DNA of 64,000 bases, taken from assembly GCA_047621325.1 (NCBI GenBank), contig JBLHLT010000017.1, forward strand, positions 24,646-88,645, written 5' to 3'. The stretch is from Bermanella sp047621325. Lineage in GTDB: Bacteria; Pseudomonadota; Gammaproteobacteria; Pseudomonadales; Oceanobacteraceae. Shown in pieces: positions 1-9,091 of the stretch. The first letter of the stretch is position 1, and the number at the start of each line of letters is the position of its first letter. The notes beneath the pieces were generated by a model. That model was not told the origin of the DNA, ran no database searches, and saw nothing but the letters and a program-made list of their open reading frames with translations. A program made the translations under genes and the position numbers.

Positions 1-1320
1 CGTATAAAACCCAAAGATCATAGCTAAGCTAGCAGTAGTATTCGCTTTATCCATTAACCTACCTGCGCTTTTAGAGCCAAGTAATCGGCCAATAATGGTT
101 TTCAGCCACGTACTGCCCTTTAGTGCCGCCATATACAAACGAAATGTTTTTGGGCTAACTGTTTTAAAGGTCTCTTGAGGTTTTCCCGCAAATAATTTAG
201 GTAATTGTTTATATTGCTGCAAAGCCGCCTGCTGCACATAGTCTATGAATTCTTTTAAACGAATAGGGTTTAATCGACCACTGCAACATTGATAAATACG
301 ATAGCTGTTATCTTGTTGCAGTAACTGCGCACTACACAACAAAGCCGAATTCGCCACGAGGTCTACTGGTATCACATCTAAAATACCAGTGTCCTCCCCA
401 GGGAAAATAGATACACGACCTTTAGCATAAGCATAAATCAATGCATCTGCGACTTTAACGCCTTCAACCCAACCTGGTAATGGCGAGCTAATGGCACTTT
501 CAATAATTGAAGGTCGCAAGATTGTGACATTTTTCTTATCTAACGCCTGAATTAGTAACTGTTCTCCCAGCCATTTGGTAAAGGTATAAGTATCGTTCCA
601 ACCAAAATGTCGGCTCTGCTGAATACCCAACTGTATTAATTTTTTTTGTTTTTTCTCACTTGTTGCTGACCCTTGATATATGCGCGCTATTTTCGCGTTA
701 AGCTGCTCAATGACAGGTTGAATATCAAATGTGTCATCGTCTTTGCGTGGGATCAGTCCAGATGCGGGTGTGACAACCTCTTCACGCATCACACCACGAT
801 TAAAACCGCCAACAAAACAGGTTGAAATTTGCAGCACCTGAGTCGGGTCAAGTAAATCCCCTTTATGCTGAGTCAACAACACAATATTATTCAAACTGAG
901 GGTATTTATTTTAAGCGCTTGATCCATCGCCTCACGAAAGTTAACACTGGCGGCTGAGTTAATGATTAAGTCCAGCGACTGTGCAACTTTAACAAACTCA
1001 GACTTTGGTAGATCAAACATAGGCGCTGTCAGCTCACCAGGAACCACCTTTACCTTATTAGCAATAAAAGCATCAAAACCAGCCCCGTGTTTGTCACGCA
1101 ACACATCAAATATGCTCGAGCCGAACACGTCGTTCATACAGCGCTCATGGGCGCTACAAGCTGTACTGGCTCTTACTAATAAGTAAACCTTTGATACATC
1201 GGGGGTTTCACGCAAGATTTTTTCAAGAATTGCTTTACCCAGAAAGCCCGTCACACCGGTGATTAAAACCTGTTTCTGGGAAAATGATTCAACTACGGAA
1301 AGGGAATTAACCTGACTCAT
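1..1320 (-). CDS. Fatty acyl-CoA reductase, 3' end beyond the window
   Basis: This is an extended short-chain dehydrogenase of the fatty acyl-CoA reductase (male-sterility) family, which reduces acyl-CoA to fatty aldehyde or alcohol with NADPH, usually for wax ester synthesis. The visible 440 residues carry the Rossmann motif GVTGFLGK at 22-29 and the catalytic pair of YTFTK (Tyr245, Lys249). The ATG at 1320 begins MSQVNSLS. The reading frame is open to position 1, so the C-terminal part is missing only because the window starts here. It is monocistronic as far as can be seen and divergent from the sensor kinase gene. The family is clear; chain-length preference cannot be read. Confidence 0.88.
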   Translation of the reverse strand, partial: MSQVNSLSVVESFSQKQVLITGVTGFLGKAILEKILRETPDVSKVYLLVRASTACSAHERCMNDVFGSSIFDVLRDKHGAGFDAFIANKVKVVPGELTAPMFDLPKSEFVKVAQSLDLIINSAASVNFREAMDQALKINTLSLNNIVLLTQHKGDLLDPTQVLQISTCFVGGFNRGVMREEVVTPASGLIPRKDDDTFDIQPVIEQLNAKIARIYQGSATSEKKQKKLIQLGIQQSRHFGWNDTYTFTKWLGEQLLIQALDKKNVTILRPSIIESAISSPLPGWVEGVKVADALIYAYAKGRVSIFPGEDTGILDVIPVDLVANSALLCSAQLLQQDNSYRIYQCCSGRLNPIRLKEFIDYVQQAALQQYKQLPKLFAGKPQETFKTVSPKTFRLYMAALKGSTWLKTIIGRLLGSKSAGRLMDKANTTASLAMIFGFYT

Positions 1321-1525
1321 TGAAATGCCTGTATTTGTTGTTTTTATTATATTTTGGCCGAAACCAATTAGCTGGTATCAATTTGTACTGCACATTATGG
1401 CGCGATGCACCCAGACAGTCCACTTGTTAGACAATCTATTTTAAAGCTGGCTCAAATTCTCCTTTAAGCCTAACCTTTATAAGTTAGAATAAACATATAA
1501 GCATCAAACACTTGAAGGTCACACA

Positions 1526-3019
1526 TTGCCACTTAATTTGAGAAAAAATAGCCTAGTCAAGCGGCTCTTTTTTATCTCCCTGCCACTCACACTCATGGCG
1601 GGAATTCTCTATGCGGCTGTTATTATCTATATCGAAAGCCAAAGCCTTAAAGCAACACAATTGGCCCAAGTGAAAACACAAGTACAACAACTTGCCAAGG
1701 TGGTCGCTATTCCTACTTGGAACCTCGATCAACAATTCATCAGTAACTATCTTTATCAGTACGCTCAAGACCCTCATATTCTATGTATCGAGCTTATGTC
1801 AGATGCCAACTTCACAGAAAACTCTCCAGAAGACTGCAAGCACCCTGAGTCCCCAAATGTAGAATTATTTAGTGAGCCAATCATTTTCGAAAACCAATAC
1901 ATTGGCGTTGTAGTCGCCTCTTTTCGAATTGAGCTAGATAACGACCGACTTAAATTTATACTACTCAGCCGTATACCCACCGCCTTAGTTGCCCTACTCA
2001 GTATTTTCTTAGTGGTTTTTTTGGTTTTTAGGCGCTGGGTTGTAAGCCCAATAGAGTCATTAATGAAAAGCATTGAAGCCTTCCAAAAAGATGGCAAGCA
2101 TCATCCCGTCAACTGGAAAAGTAATGATGAAATCGGCACGCTCGTTGAAACATTTAATGAAGCCCAACAAAAACAAGTTCAGCATGATGCCATGCTCACC
2201 TCAGAAAGAGATAAAGCAGAACAAGCCTTGGCTGACTTAAAACATGCCCAATCTCAACTTGTAGAAAGTGAGAAAATGGCATCACTAGGGTCTTTAGTGG
2301 CAGGCATCAGCCATGAAATCAACACCCCTTTGGGTGTCGCCAGAACAAGCGCTAGCTATGTAGAAGACTGTGTAAAAAAACTTGAAAATTCCTATTACGA
2401 AGGTACCTTAACTAAAAATCAGCTTAAGGAATTTATTGACATTTTCAATGATGGCATTCATCTAATGACGGCAAACTTAATTCGAGCAAGCGATTTAATG
2501 ACAAGCTTCAAGCAAGTAAGCGCCGACCAAAGTTATGACGAAGATCGTGATTTCAATCTAAACGACTATTTACAAGAAACACTTTACACTCTTAAGCCAA
2601 ATCTAAAACGTTATAGAGTGGCTATCATTTTAGATTGCGAAGAAGATATTATTATTCATAGCTTACCCGGCGCTCTTTCCCAAGTATTCACCAACCTTAT
2701 AATGAATAGTTTAATGCACGCTTATGAAACCACCGACAACGGCACAATTCAGATTACAGTAAAACAAATCACCGACAACATAGAAATCACCTACAGTGAT
2801 GACGGTGCAGGCATGAGCGATCAAGTTAGAAAAAAAATATTCGACCCTTTCTTTACAACAAAAAGAGGTAATGGAGGGACAGGCTTAGGCATGCATATTA
2901 TTTACAATATCGTCACGCACAAATTACAAGGCACGATTGATGTGCACTCAGCAATTGGAGAAGGCAGCCAATTTATTATTACACTGCCTAAAAAAATAAA
3001 ACCTGCTGCCGTAATATAA
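1526..3019 (+). CDS. Orphan membrane sensor histidine kinase
   Basis: This 497-residue inner-membrane kinase has a TM segment at about 13-35, a periplasmic sensor of about 110 residues with a Cys pair (87, 104), a second TM at 150-168, a HAMP-like linker and a coiled coil around 220-250. The phospho-acceptor H-box is SHEINTPLG (His263). The ATPase domain follows, with N-box (NLIMNSLMHAYE), DDGAGM, DPFFTTK and GTGLGMHI. The start is a TTG preceded by GAAGG at a good distance; the next Met lies inside TM1, so TTG is preferred. No response regulator gene adjoins it, so its partner must be elsewhere. The ligand is unknown. Confidence 0.88.
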   Translation: MPLNLRKNSLVKRLFFISLPLTLMAGILYAAVIIYIESQSLKATQLAQVKTQVQQLAKVVAIPTWNLDQQFISNYLYQYAQDPHILCIELMSDANFTENSPEDCKHPESPNVELFSEPIIFENQYIGVVVASFRIELDNDRLKFILLSRIPTALVALLSIFLVVFLVFRRWVVSPIESLMKSIEAFQKDGKHHPVNWKSNDEIGTLVETFNEAQQKQVQHDAMLTSERDKAEQALADLKHAQSQLVESEKMASLGSLVAGISHEINTPLGVARTSASYVEDCVKKLENSYYEGTLTKNQLKEFIDIFNDGIHLMTANLIRASDLMTSFKQVSADQSYDEDRDFNLNDYLQETLYTLKPNLKRYRVAIILDCEEDIIIHSLPGALSQVFTNLIMNSLMHAYETTDNGTIQITVKQITDNIEITYSDDGAGMSDQVRKKIFDPFFTTKRGNGGTGLGMHIIYNIVTHKLQGTIDVHSAIGEGSQFIITLPKKIKPAAVI

Positions 3020-3030
3020 ATTCAGCAATA

Positions 3031-3381
3031 TTAAAGTGACCACACCGCCCACTCGTTTCCACACGGGTCTAAAAAATGAAATCTACGACCACCTGGAAAG
3101 GTAAAAATAGGCTTAATTACTTTGCCTCCTGCTTGCTCGACCTTATCTAAACTATGCTGAATATTTTCACTAAACAGCACCACCAAGGCTGCGCCTTGCT
3201 GCGTATTCGATGAAAGTGGAGCCTTAAAAAAACCACCATCAACACCTGAATACGTAAACGCTGTATATTCAGACCCATAATCCGTAAATTTCCATGCGAA
3301 TGCACTAGTAAAAAAAGCTTTCACTTTTTCTAAGTCACTGGCAGGCAATTCAACGTAATTAATTTTCTCATGAACTGACAT
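3031..3381 (-). CDS. VOC (glyoxalase/bleomycin-resistance fold) protein
   Basis: This 116-residue protein consists of a single vicinal-oxygen-chelate domain, starting MSVHEKINYVELPASDLEKVKAFF and ending GRRFHFLDPCGNEWAVWS, the typical first and last strands of the fold. Such proteins bind a metal and act as glyoxalases, dioxygenases or drug-binding proteins, or have no known substrate. It converges with the sensor kinase, with 11 bases between the stop codons. The substrate cannot be assigned. Confidence 0.8.
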   Translation of the reverse strand: MSVHEKINYVELPASDLEKVKAFFTSAFAWKFTDYGSEYTAFTYSGVDGGFFKAPLSSNTQQGAALVVLFSENIQHSLDKVEQAGGKVIKPIFTFPGGRRFHFLDPCGNEWAVWSL

Positions 3382-3432
3382 AACTATTCCTTATAATTTA
3401 AATGTGACCTGTTATAGCACTATATTCCAAGC

Positions 3433-3493
3433 AAATAAAAAGGCCGCATGCGACCTTTAAAATACAAGGGTTCTCAAATCAGTAAGAACCCTT
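3433..3493 (-). terminator. Terminator of the RND efflux operon (two hairpins)
   Basis: Read on the minus strand just past the RND pump stop codon there are two hairpins. The first has 9-bp arms (3466-3474 and 3485-3493, AGAACCCTT type). The second (3439-3458, AAAGG/CCTTT arms around a self-complementary GCATGC) runs into a T-rich stretch, as expected of an intrinsic terminator. Confidence 0.75.
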
Positions 3494-3512
3494 TTGATCT
3501 ATAACACACCCA

Positions 3513-6500
3513 CTATGCTTTATCTTTAATCTTATAAAATAAACTATATAAAACAGGCACAGCGATCATGGTTAAAATAGTCGCAAATGCAAGCCCACCC
3601 ATAATGGTTACAGCCATATCCGCAAAGAATGCATCTGTAAGCAACGGCGCCATTCCCAATATAGTTGTGATAGCCGCCAATGACACAGGACGAAGACGAC
3701 TCAAGCTCGCCTCAACAATGGCTTCAAATTTATCCATGCCGGTTTCAATTTGAATATCGATCTCTTCAATTAAAACAATGGCGTTTTTAATCAACATTCC
3801 AAATAGACTCAAGAAACCGAGTAGCGACATAAACCCAAATGGTAAATCAGCGATTAATAATCCTGCCACTACGCCGCAAACAGCCATAGGGATAATTAAC
3901 CATATAATCAATGGTTCACGAACCGTTCCAAATAAGAATATCGTAATCAGTATCATCACTAAGAAACTAAGAGGTAAACCACCACCAAGGGCTTTTTGCG
4001 CTTTCCCTGCACTCTCATATTCGCCACCCCACTCAATGCTGTAGCCATCTGGTAACGGAATAGCTTCAATTTTGGGGCGAATTCGTCCTAGCGCTGAGGC
4101 AGCCGTATCATCCACGCCCGGCTCTGCATACACACTGATACTACGAATACGATCACGACGATGAATTAGCACGCCTTCTGATTCTATTTGCATTTGAGGG
4201 CTAATCTGACGAACAGGCACATAGCTGCGCTGATATTGACTCCATACCAGTGCATCTTGCAGTTGCTGTAATTCATCTTTTTCTTGCTCTGTTTCGTGAG
4301 GCGCTTGCGCCTTAGCAATAATGTCGTAACTGTAATCACCGTCGCGTAACTTACCCAACTTCAAACCATTGCTAGAAAATTGTACCGCATCAGAAAAATC
4401 AGCACGGGTTACCCCTGCAACACCAGCCGCATATTCATCGTATTGTGGCACCAATATCAGTTCTTTTTGTCGCCAGTTTTGGCGAATATCTAATAACTCA
4501 CCATCTGCTTTTAACATTTCTTCAGCTTCATGGGCTAATTGTCGTAATACCGTTTGATCCGGCCCCATAAAGCGCGCTTCCAGTTTTGCCCCAACACCTG
4601 GCCCAAAAATAACTCGCGTATTATAAATTCGAGCATCAGGGTCATTCGCTTGTAGCTGCTGCGTTAGCTGGGCCATAAGCTCTGGGATTTGGTCTCGTTC
4701 ATGTGTGCGGATAATCATCACACCGTAACTTTCATTTGCCTGCTCAGGCGCATAGGTCAACGTGTAGCGAGTAGCACCCTTACCGATAAATGTCGTTACC
4801 GCAGCCACTTCTTCATACTGTTGAGCAAACGATTCCGCTTGAACCATAAACTCAGCCGTTTCACGAATATCTCGAGATTGCGGCCCCCAATAATGCACGT
4901 AATAAATCGGCGTATTGGACGCTGGAAAAAATCCCTGCTTAACAAAACCAAAACTCATATAACTGATTAACGTTACACCAATGAGTAACCAAACTGTTTT
5001 CCCACGGTTATTCAACGCCTTTAGCAAATAACGCTTATAGGTTTTATGTAGCGAGCTAGTGAATGCGTCTTCATCACCTTTGTCACCGACTTGAAAAAAG
5101 TAAGAACCAAATAAAGGCGCGACGGTAATGGCTAATATCCAAGACAGTAACAAAGAAATTAAGATAACCGCGAACAAGGAAAATAAGAACTCGCCAGTTG
5201 CGTCATTCGATAGACCAATACCAGAAAAAGCAGCGATACCAATTGCCGTCGCACCCAGTAATGGCCACTGCGTTTGTTTCACTACATAACTAGACGCATC
5301 GATTGCGTTGTAGCCTTTTTGCATTCGTAGCATCATGCCCTCAGCAACTACAATTGCATTGTCTACCAACATCCCCATGGCAATCACTAACGCACCTAAA
5401 GAAATACGCTGTAAATTAAGACCGTAAAGCCACATAACTAAAACAGTGCCGAGTACCGTTAACAGTAGCACGGCTCCAACCACGATACCCGCGCGCCAGC
5501 CCATGAATAAACACAAGGTCGCAATCACCACTGCCACAGACATAATTAAGTTTGTGATAAAACCACTAACGGCTTCATCAACCACTTGGGCTTGGTCATA
5601 AATTGGTTGAAGAATAATACCTGAAGGTAACTGCGCGAGAATTTGGTTAATTCGTTCACGTACAGCAATACCCACTTCCACCACATTGGCGTCAATATTA
5701 GCGGCCACTGCTAACGTGATGGCGGCTTGGCCATTATGGCGAATCAATACATCAGGAATATCCACCACATCGAATGTCACCTGAGCAATATCTTTGATTC
5801 GAATTTGACTAGTGGAACCGGGCAAGCCCAAGGTAATATTTTCAATAGCATCCACATGGGAGTCAACGCCACCAACCGGAATACGAATACGTTGACCATC
5901 TACATGCAATCGCCCACTGCCATAAGGACGTAAACTATACGCCAACGCATTTTTCACATCGGGCAATGACACACCCAAATTCGCTAATTGAGAGGTATCA
6001 ATATGCACTGTTATTTGTTGCTTAAGCACGCCCTCAACGGCCACCTTAGTAACATTCGGCACAGTCAATAAATCACGACGGATCACTCGTGAAAATTCAC
6101 GTAACTGATACGGCGAAAAGTCCGGTGCCGTTAGCGCATAATACAAACCGTATACATCGCCAAAATCATCAACAACCTGAATAGGACGCACACCCGTTGG
6201 CAATGCATTTTGAGCATCCCCCATGCGCTTACGTAACTCATCCCAAATTTGAGGTAACGCATCACCATCAAATGTTGGTTTCATTTCTACGGTAATTTCA
6301 GACACACCAGGCTTGGAAACCGACTTCACTTCTTCCACTTGTGACATCTGCTGAATCGCAGTCTCAAGTGGCTCGGTCACTTCTTTTTCAACTTGCTCGG
6401 CACTGGCACCTGGGTAAGCAGTCACCACCATTGCTTGTTTAATGGTAAATGAAGGGTCTTCTAAGCGACCTATTTCGGTTAAACCGATCAAGCCACCTAT

Positions 6501-6566
6501 GAAACAAATAATCACTAATAACCAAGTATTTACGGGCGTTCTAATGGACGCTTTTGCGATATCCAT
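3513..6566 (-). CDS. RND-family efflux transporter permease
   Basis: This 1017-residue inner-membrane proton antiporter is of the HAE/AcrB-like RND superfamily and pumps drugs or other small molecules out across the envelope. The N-terminus (MDIAKASIRTPVNTW) leads into TM1. It is followed by the porter repeat with YPGASAEQVEKEVTEPLE, and by TM blocks near 335-485 and 865-1010 containing the characteristic LGALVIAMGMLVDNAIVVAEG. Length is typical. The adaptor gene lies 10 bases upstream in the same operon. No outer-membrane channel gene is present, so a TolC-like partner is presumably shared. Control is probably by the divergent TetR gene. The substrate is not predictable. Confidence 0.92.
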   Translation of the reverse strand: MDIAKASIRTPVNTWLLVIICFIGGLIGLTEIGRLEDPSFTIKQAMVVTAYPGASAEQVEKEVTEPLETAIQQMSQVEEVKSVSKPGVSEITVEMKPTFDGDALPQIWDELRKRMGDAQNALPTGVRPIQVVDDFGDVYGLYYALTAPDFSPYQLREFSRVIRRDLLTVPNVTKVAVEGVLKQQITVHIDTSQLANLGVSLPDVKNALAYSLRPYGSGRLHVDGQRIRIPVGGVDSHVDAIENITLGLPGSTSQIRIKDIAQVTFDVVDIPDVLIRHNGQAAITLAVAANIDANVVEVGIAVRERINQILAQLPSGIILQPIYDQAQVVDEAVSGFITNLIMSVAVVIATLCLFMGWRAGIVVGAVLLLTVLGTVLVMWLYGLNLQRISLGALVIAMGMLVDNAIVVAEGMMLRMQKGYNAIDASSYVVKQTQWPLLGATAIGIAAFSGIGLSNDATGEFLFSLFAVILISLLLSWILAITVAPLFGSYFFQVGDKGDEDAFTSSLHKTYKRYLLKALNNRGKTVWLLIGVTLISYMSFGFVKQGFFPASNTPIYYVHYWGPQSRDIRETAEFMVQAESFAQQYEEVAAVTTFIGKGATRYTLTYAPEQANESYGVMIIRTHERDQIPELMAQLTQQLQANDPDARIYNTRVIFGPGVGAKLEARFMGPDQTVLRQLAHEAEEMLKADGELLDIRQNWRQKELILVPQYDEYAAGVAGVTRADFSDAVQFSSNGLKLGKLRDGDYSYDIIAKAQAPHETEQEKDELQQLQDALVWSQYQRSYVPVRQISPQMQIESEGVLIHRRDRIRSISVYAEPGVDDTAASALGRIRPKIEAIPLPDGYSIEWGGEYESAGKAQKALGGGLPLSFLVMILITIFLFGTVREPLIIWLIIPMAVCGVVAGLLIADLPFGFMSLLGFLSLFGMLIKNAIVLIEEIDIQIETGMDKFEAIVEASLSRLRPVSLAAITTILGMAPLLTDAFFADMAVTIMGGLAFATILTMIAVPVLYSLFYKIKDKA

Positions 6567-6576
6567 AATCAGCCCC

Positions 6577-7635
6577 TTATTGCATGCTGTAAGGGCGAAC
6601 TAACAGCCCTTCTTTCATGTTGGTCACGCCCGCTGAAACAACTTTCTGGCCTTTCTCTAAACCAGCTAACACTGCAACCCAGCCTTTAACCATAGGTCCA
6701 ACCGTCACACGTTTACTGTTTATGCGTTCTGTTTTTTCGTCGTAAACCCAAACCGACATTGTTTTATCAGTGCCCGTAACAAGTGCACTCACTGGTACAC
6801 CTAATACTTGGGGCATTTTGTCATCATTGCCTTTAAGCGTCACAGTGGCACGCACCCCTGGTGTCACTTCAACCCCTTTTAAAGCGTCCATCGCGTAAAC
6901 CACTGCATAGGTTTGACTTACAGGGTCTGGCTCACTTGAGTACTCAACATACTCAATTTCAAATTCTTTATTAATAGCACCATCAATGTAGGCTGTTGCT
7001 TTTGCGATTTGAGAGCGGCTATATTGATTCACTAAGCGCTCAGGGATATCAAACTGAAAATGTATACGCGACAAATCTTGTAAACGGGCAACCGGTGTCC
7101 CCGGATTAATAAACCCTTTATTTTCAATTAAGCGCTTTGAAACCAATGCATTAAATGGCGCTCTTAATACGCTGTATTCTAAATTTGCTTTGGCATCTTC
7201 AAGCTCAATTTCCGCAAGCTCAAAACTCACCTCGGCATTATCAACGGACTTTTCCGAACCAATACCTTTGGTTGCAATCGCTCTAACGCGCTTAAGCTCA
7301 AGCTGCGCCTGCTTCAACCTGACTTCTGCCATACGTACGGCTCGTTCAAACGGCTCTGGATCCAAACGAGCAATCACCGTGCCTTTTTTAATGGTCTTGC
7401 CTTCAGGTAAATTAATCGATTCTAAACGACCACTCACTCTGAACGCAGAATCAACCGTGGTTTTCGCCATCACTTTCGCAGGAAACGTAAACTCATGTTC
7501 GGTAGTCGCTGTTTTAACCTCAGCCAGCTGTACAACAACCGCCTTTTCTTGAGCTTCTTGTATTTCAGCACCATCACCACAACCCACTAACGCAGTTATG
7601 ATCAATAAGGCTAAAATTGATCCCTTATATCCCAT
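6577..7635 (-). CDS. RND efflux periplasmic adaptor lipoprotein
   Basis: This 352-residue membrane-fusion protein links the downstream RND pump to an outer-membrane channel. It has a lipoprotein signal (LIITALVGC), then a hairpin and lipoyl-like halves: an SGRLESINLPEGKTIKKG barrel strand, the coiled-coil arm at about 95-150, and YSVLRAPFNALVSKR on the return. The ATG is preceded by GGAGA at good spacing. It is the first gene of the two-gene operon, and the promoter lies in the palindromic region shared with the TetR gene. Confidence 0.9.
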   Translation of the reverse strand: MGYKGSILALLIITALVGCGDGAEIQEAQEKAVVVQLAEVKTATTEHEFTFPAKVMAKTTVDSAFRVSGRLESINLPEGKTIKKGTVIARLDPEPFERAVRMAEVRLKQAQLELKRVRAIATKGIGSEKSVDNAEVSFELAEIELEDAKANLEYSVLRAPFNALVSKRLIENKGFINPGTPVARLQDLSRIHFQFDIPERLVNQYSRSQIAKATAYIDGAINKEFEIEYVEYSSEPDPVSQTYAVVYAMDALKGVEVTPGVRATVTLKGNDDKMPQVLGVPVSALVTGTDKTMSVWVYDEKTERINSKRVTVGPMVKGWVAVLAGLEKGQKVVSAGVTNMKEGLLVRPYSMQ

Positions 7636-7721
7636 GTGTTTATCTCCAGATTAATCCATCTAAGCATAGTCGTGGCTCATCGTTAGGCCAGCCACTAAAT
7701 TTTCGGTGCGTATTTGTAGCA

Positions 7722-7758
7722 TATTGACAGGTTTACACATAGTGTTAATCTGTCAATA
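7722..7758. promoter_or_regulatory. 37-bp palindrome with overlapping divergent promoters
   Basis: TATTGACAG (7722-7730) and CTGTCAATA (7750-7758) form perfect 9-bp arms. The interior is also nearly symmetric (GTTTACAC against GTGTTAAT). Each arm contains a TTGACA -35 hexamer, one on each strand, pointing at the efflux operon and at the TetR gene. This arrangement suggests that one dimeric or tetrameric repressor, presumably the adjacent TetR protein, blocks both promoters. The binding is inferred. Confidence 0.7.
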
Positions 7759-7801
7759 CAAGGGTGTATAAAACGTAAAACACCTATCTATATTTGCAAC
7801 A

Positions 7802-8392
7802 ATGAATAATCAGGTAATCCCATTGACCCTAAAAACCGAGCAAAAAGTCCTAGCCGGTGCAAGACAATGCTTTTTCCAACATGGCTACAAAGCCAGCAAT
7901 ATGACGCTGATTAGTGAATATGCAGGCTATTCACGGGCAACTGTACATAAATACTTTAAAAACAAAGATGACGCGTTTAGGCAGGTGTTTCATCAATATC
8001 AATTGAAGGCTAACAATGCTTGCCAGCCTATTTTGGCGCAGCAACTTGAATGCTGGGCAACCATTGGTTTAATTATGCAAACTTGGCTGAACCCAACATT
8101 TGAAGAAGTCAGCAACCAACACATTTTGAACGATCTTAAATACCATGTTCAACATGTAGCCCAAGACATTTTTTCTCAAGCGAGACAAGACATTGAAAAC
8201 ATGCTGTCAGATGTACTGACCAAGGCAGAAAAAGAAAAAACGTTATCGCTAGAAAAAACTGGCATAAAACCCAGAAAACTCGCTATTTTAATTTTAGCGA
8301 GCCTAGACGGTTTAAGGGGACATTTAGAAAAAGAGGATTTACAACAGGCTAGCCAAGAAATACTCCACGTATTTAAACTGGCTTGCCGTTAG
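7802..8392 (+). CDS. TetR/AcrR-family regulator of the efflux operon
   Basis: This 196-residue protein has an N-terminal TetR helix-turn-helix (GARQCFFQHGYKASNMTLIS, then YAGYSRATVHKYFKNKDD, about 17-58) and an alpha-helical C-terminal domain that would bind the inducer. It is divergent from the RND operon, and a 37-bp palindrome lies between them. TetR proteins in this setting usually repress the pump and themselves until a substrate binds. The role is inferred from the fold and the arrangement. Confidence 0.88.
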   Translation: MNNQVIPLTLKTEQKVLAGARQCFFQHGYKASNMTLISEYAGYSRATVHKYFKNKDDAFRQVFHQYQLKANNACQPILAQQLECWATIGLIMQTWLNPTFEEVSNQHILNDLKYHVQHVAQDIFSQARQDIENMLSDVLTKAEKEKTLSLEKTGIKPRKLAILILASLDGLRGHLEKEDLQQASQEILHVFKLACR

Positions 8393-8407
8393 TCAGTACG
8401 TTTATAT

Positions 8408-9079
8408 TTACGAAGGTAGACTGGCTTTTTGTTGGCGTCGGGACTGTGCGTATAACTCATTAAAAATAGAAAAATAGTCATCTAAAGCCTGCGCAGCAAC
8501 CCCTTGCGCATGCTGCTGCAATAATTCTACAGCAACCTCAACCGTACACAAATGAAACTCATCAGGCGCTTTACGTAACTTATAGCGGCTATGTCTTTGA
8601 GTCGAGAGCGGTAACACAGGCAAGCTTTGTAAATAATCACTTAACCGAAACATGCGCCCCGCTTGTCGCCAGCTGCCATCTAAAATAATAAACAAAGGAA
8701 TTTTATTATCATCACGGGAAGCACTGCTAACAACTCGTTCGTCATACCCCCCTCGGTCACCGGGGAAAATAATATAAGGTTGGTATTTAGGGTTTTTTAG
8801 TAAGCCTAAAAATTCTGGGTCTGGCTCGGTGCGATGCCAATAAAAACGATGGGTGTAGTCAGGTAAAATATGTTCAATTAAACGACCCGTATTACTGGGT
8901 TTATAACTTTCTTCTTTGTGCATCAACAAACAAATATGAACAGGCACTGAATCGTCCTGTTGCACACTTTGTTTATGCGAGCACAAGCAATAGCCATCTG
9001 CCATTAAGCAATCAGGGCAGCGTTTAACATTACTGCCCTTTGCAAGATACGGTTTTCGTGGCGCGTCAGCTTGATACAC
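8408..9079 (-). CDS. DTW-domain tRNA-uridine aminocarboxypropyltransferase
   Basis: This 223-residue DTW-domain protein belongs to the family of E. coli TapT (YfiP), which uses S-adenosylmethionine to place the acp3 group on a uridine of tRNA. It shows an N-terminal Cys cluster (RCPDCLMADGYCLCSHKQ), the DTW-type signature ILDGSWRQAGRM at about 132-143, and RHSRYKLRKAPDEFHLCTVEVA near 163-184. The start is GTG (MYQADAPRK). It lies 12 bases downstream of ccmI and could be co-transcribed with it, although no functional link is known. Which tRNA position is modified is not predictable. Confidence 0.82.
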   Translation of the reverse strand: MYQADAPRKPYLAKGSNVKRCPDCLMADGYCLCSHKQSVQQDDSVPVHICLLMHKEESYKPSNTGRLIEHILPDYTHRFYWHRTEPDPEFLGLLKNPKYQPYIIFPGDRGGYDERVVSSASRDDNKIPLFIILDGSWRQAGRMFRLSDYLQSLPVLPLSTQRHSRYKLRKAPDEFHLCTVEVAVELLQQHAQGVAAQALDDYFSIFNELYAQSRRQQKASLPS

Positions 9080-9091
9080 GAAAGTTACAGC

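Noticed and set aside
962..1186. A plus-strand open frame across the fatty acyl-CoA reductase gene
   Set aside because: The minus strand carries a full family-matching protein with GVTGFLGK and YTFTK, so this frame is only its shadow.
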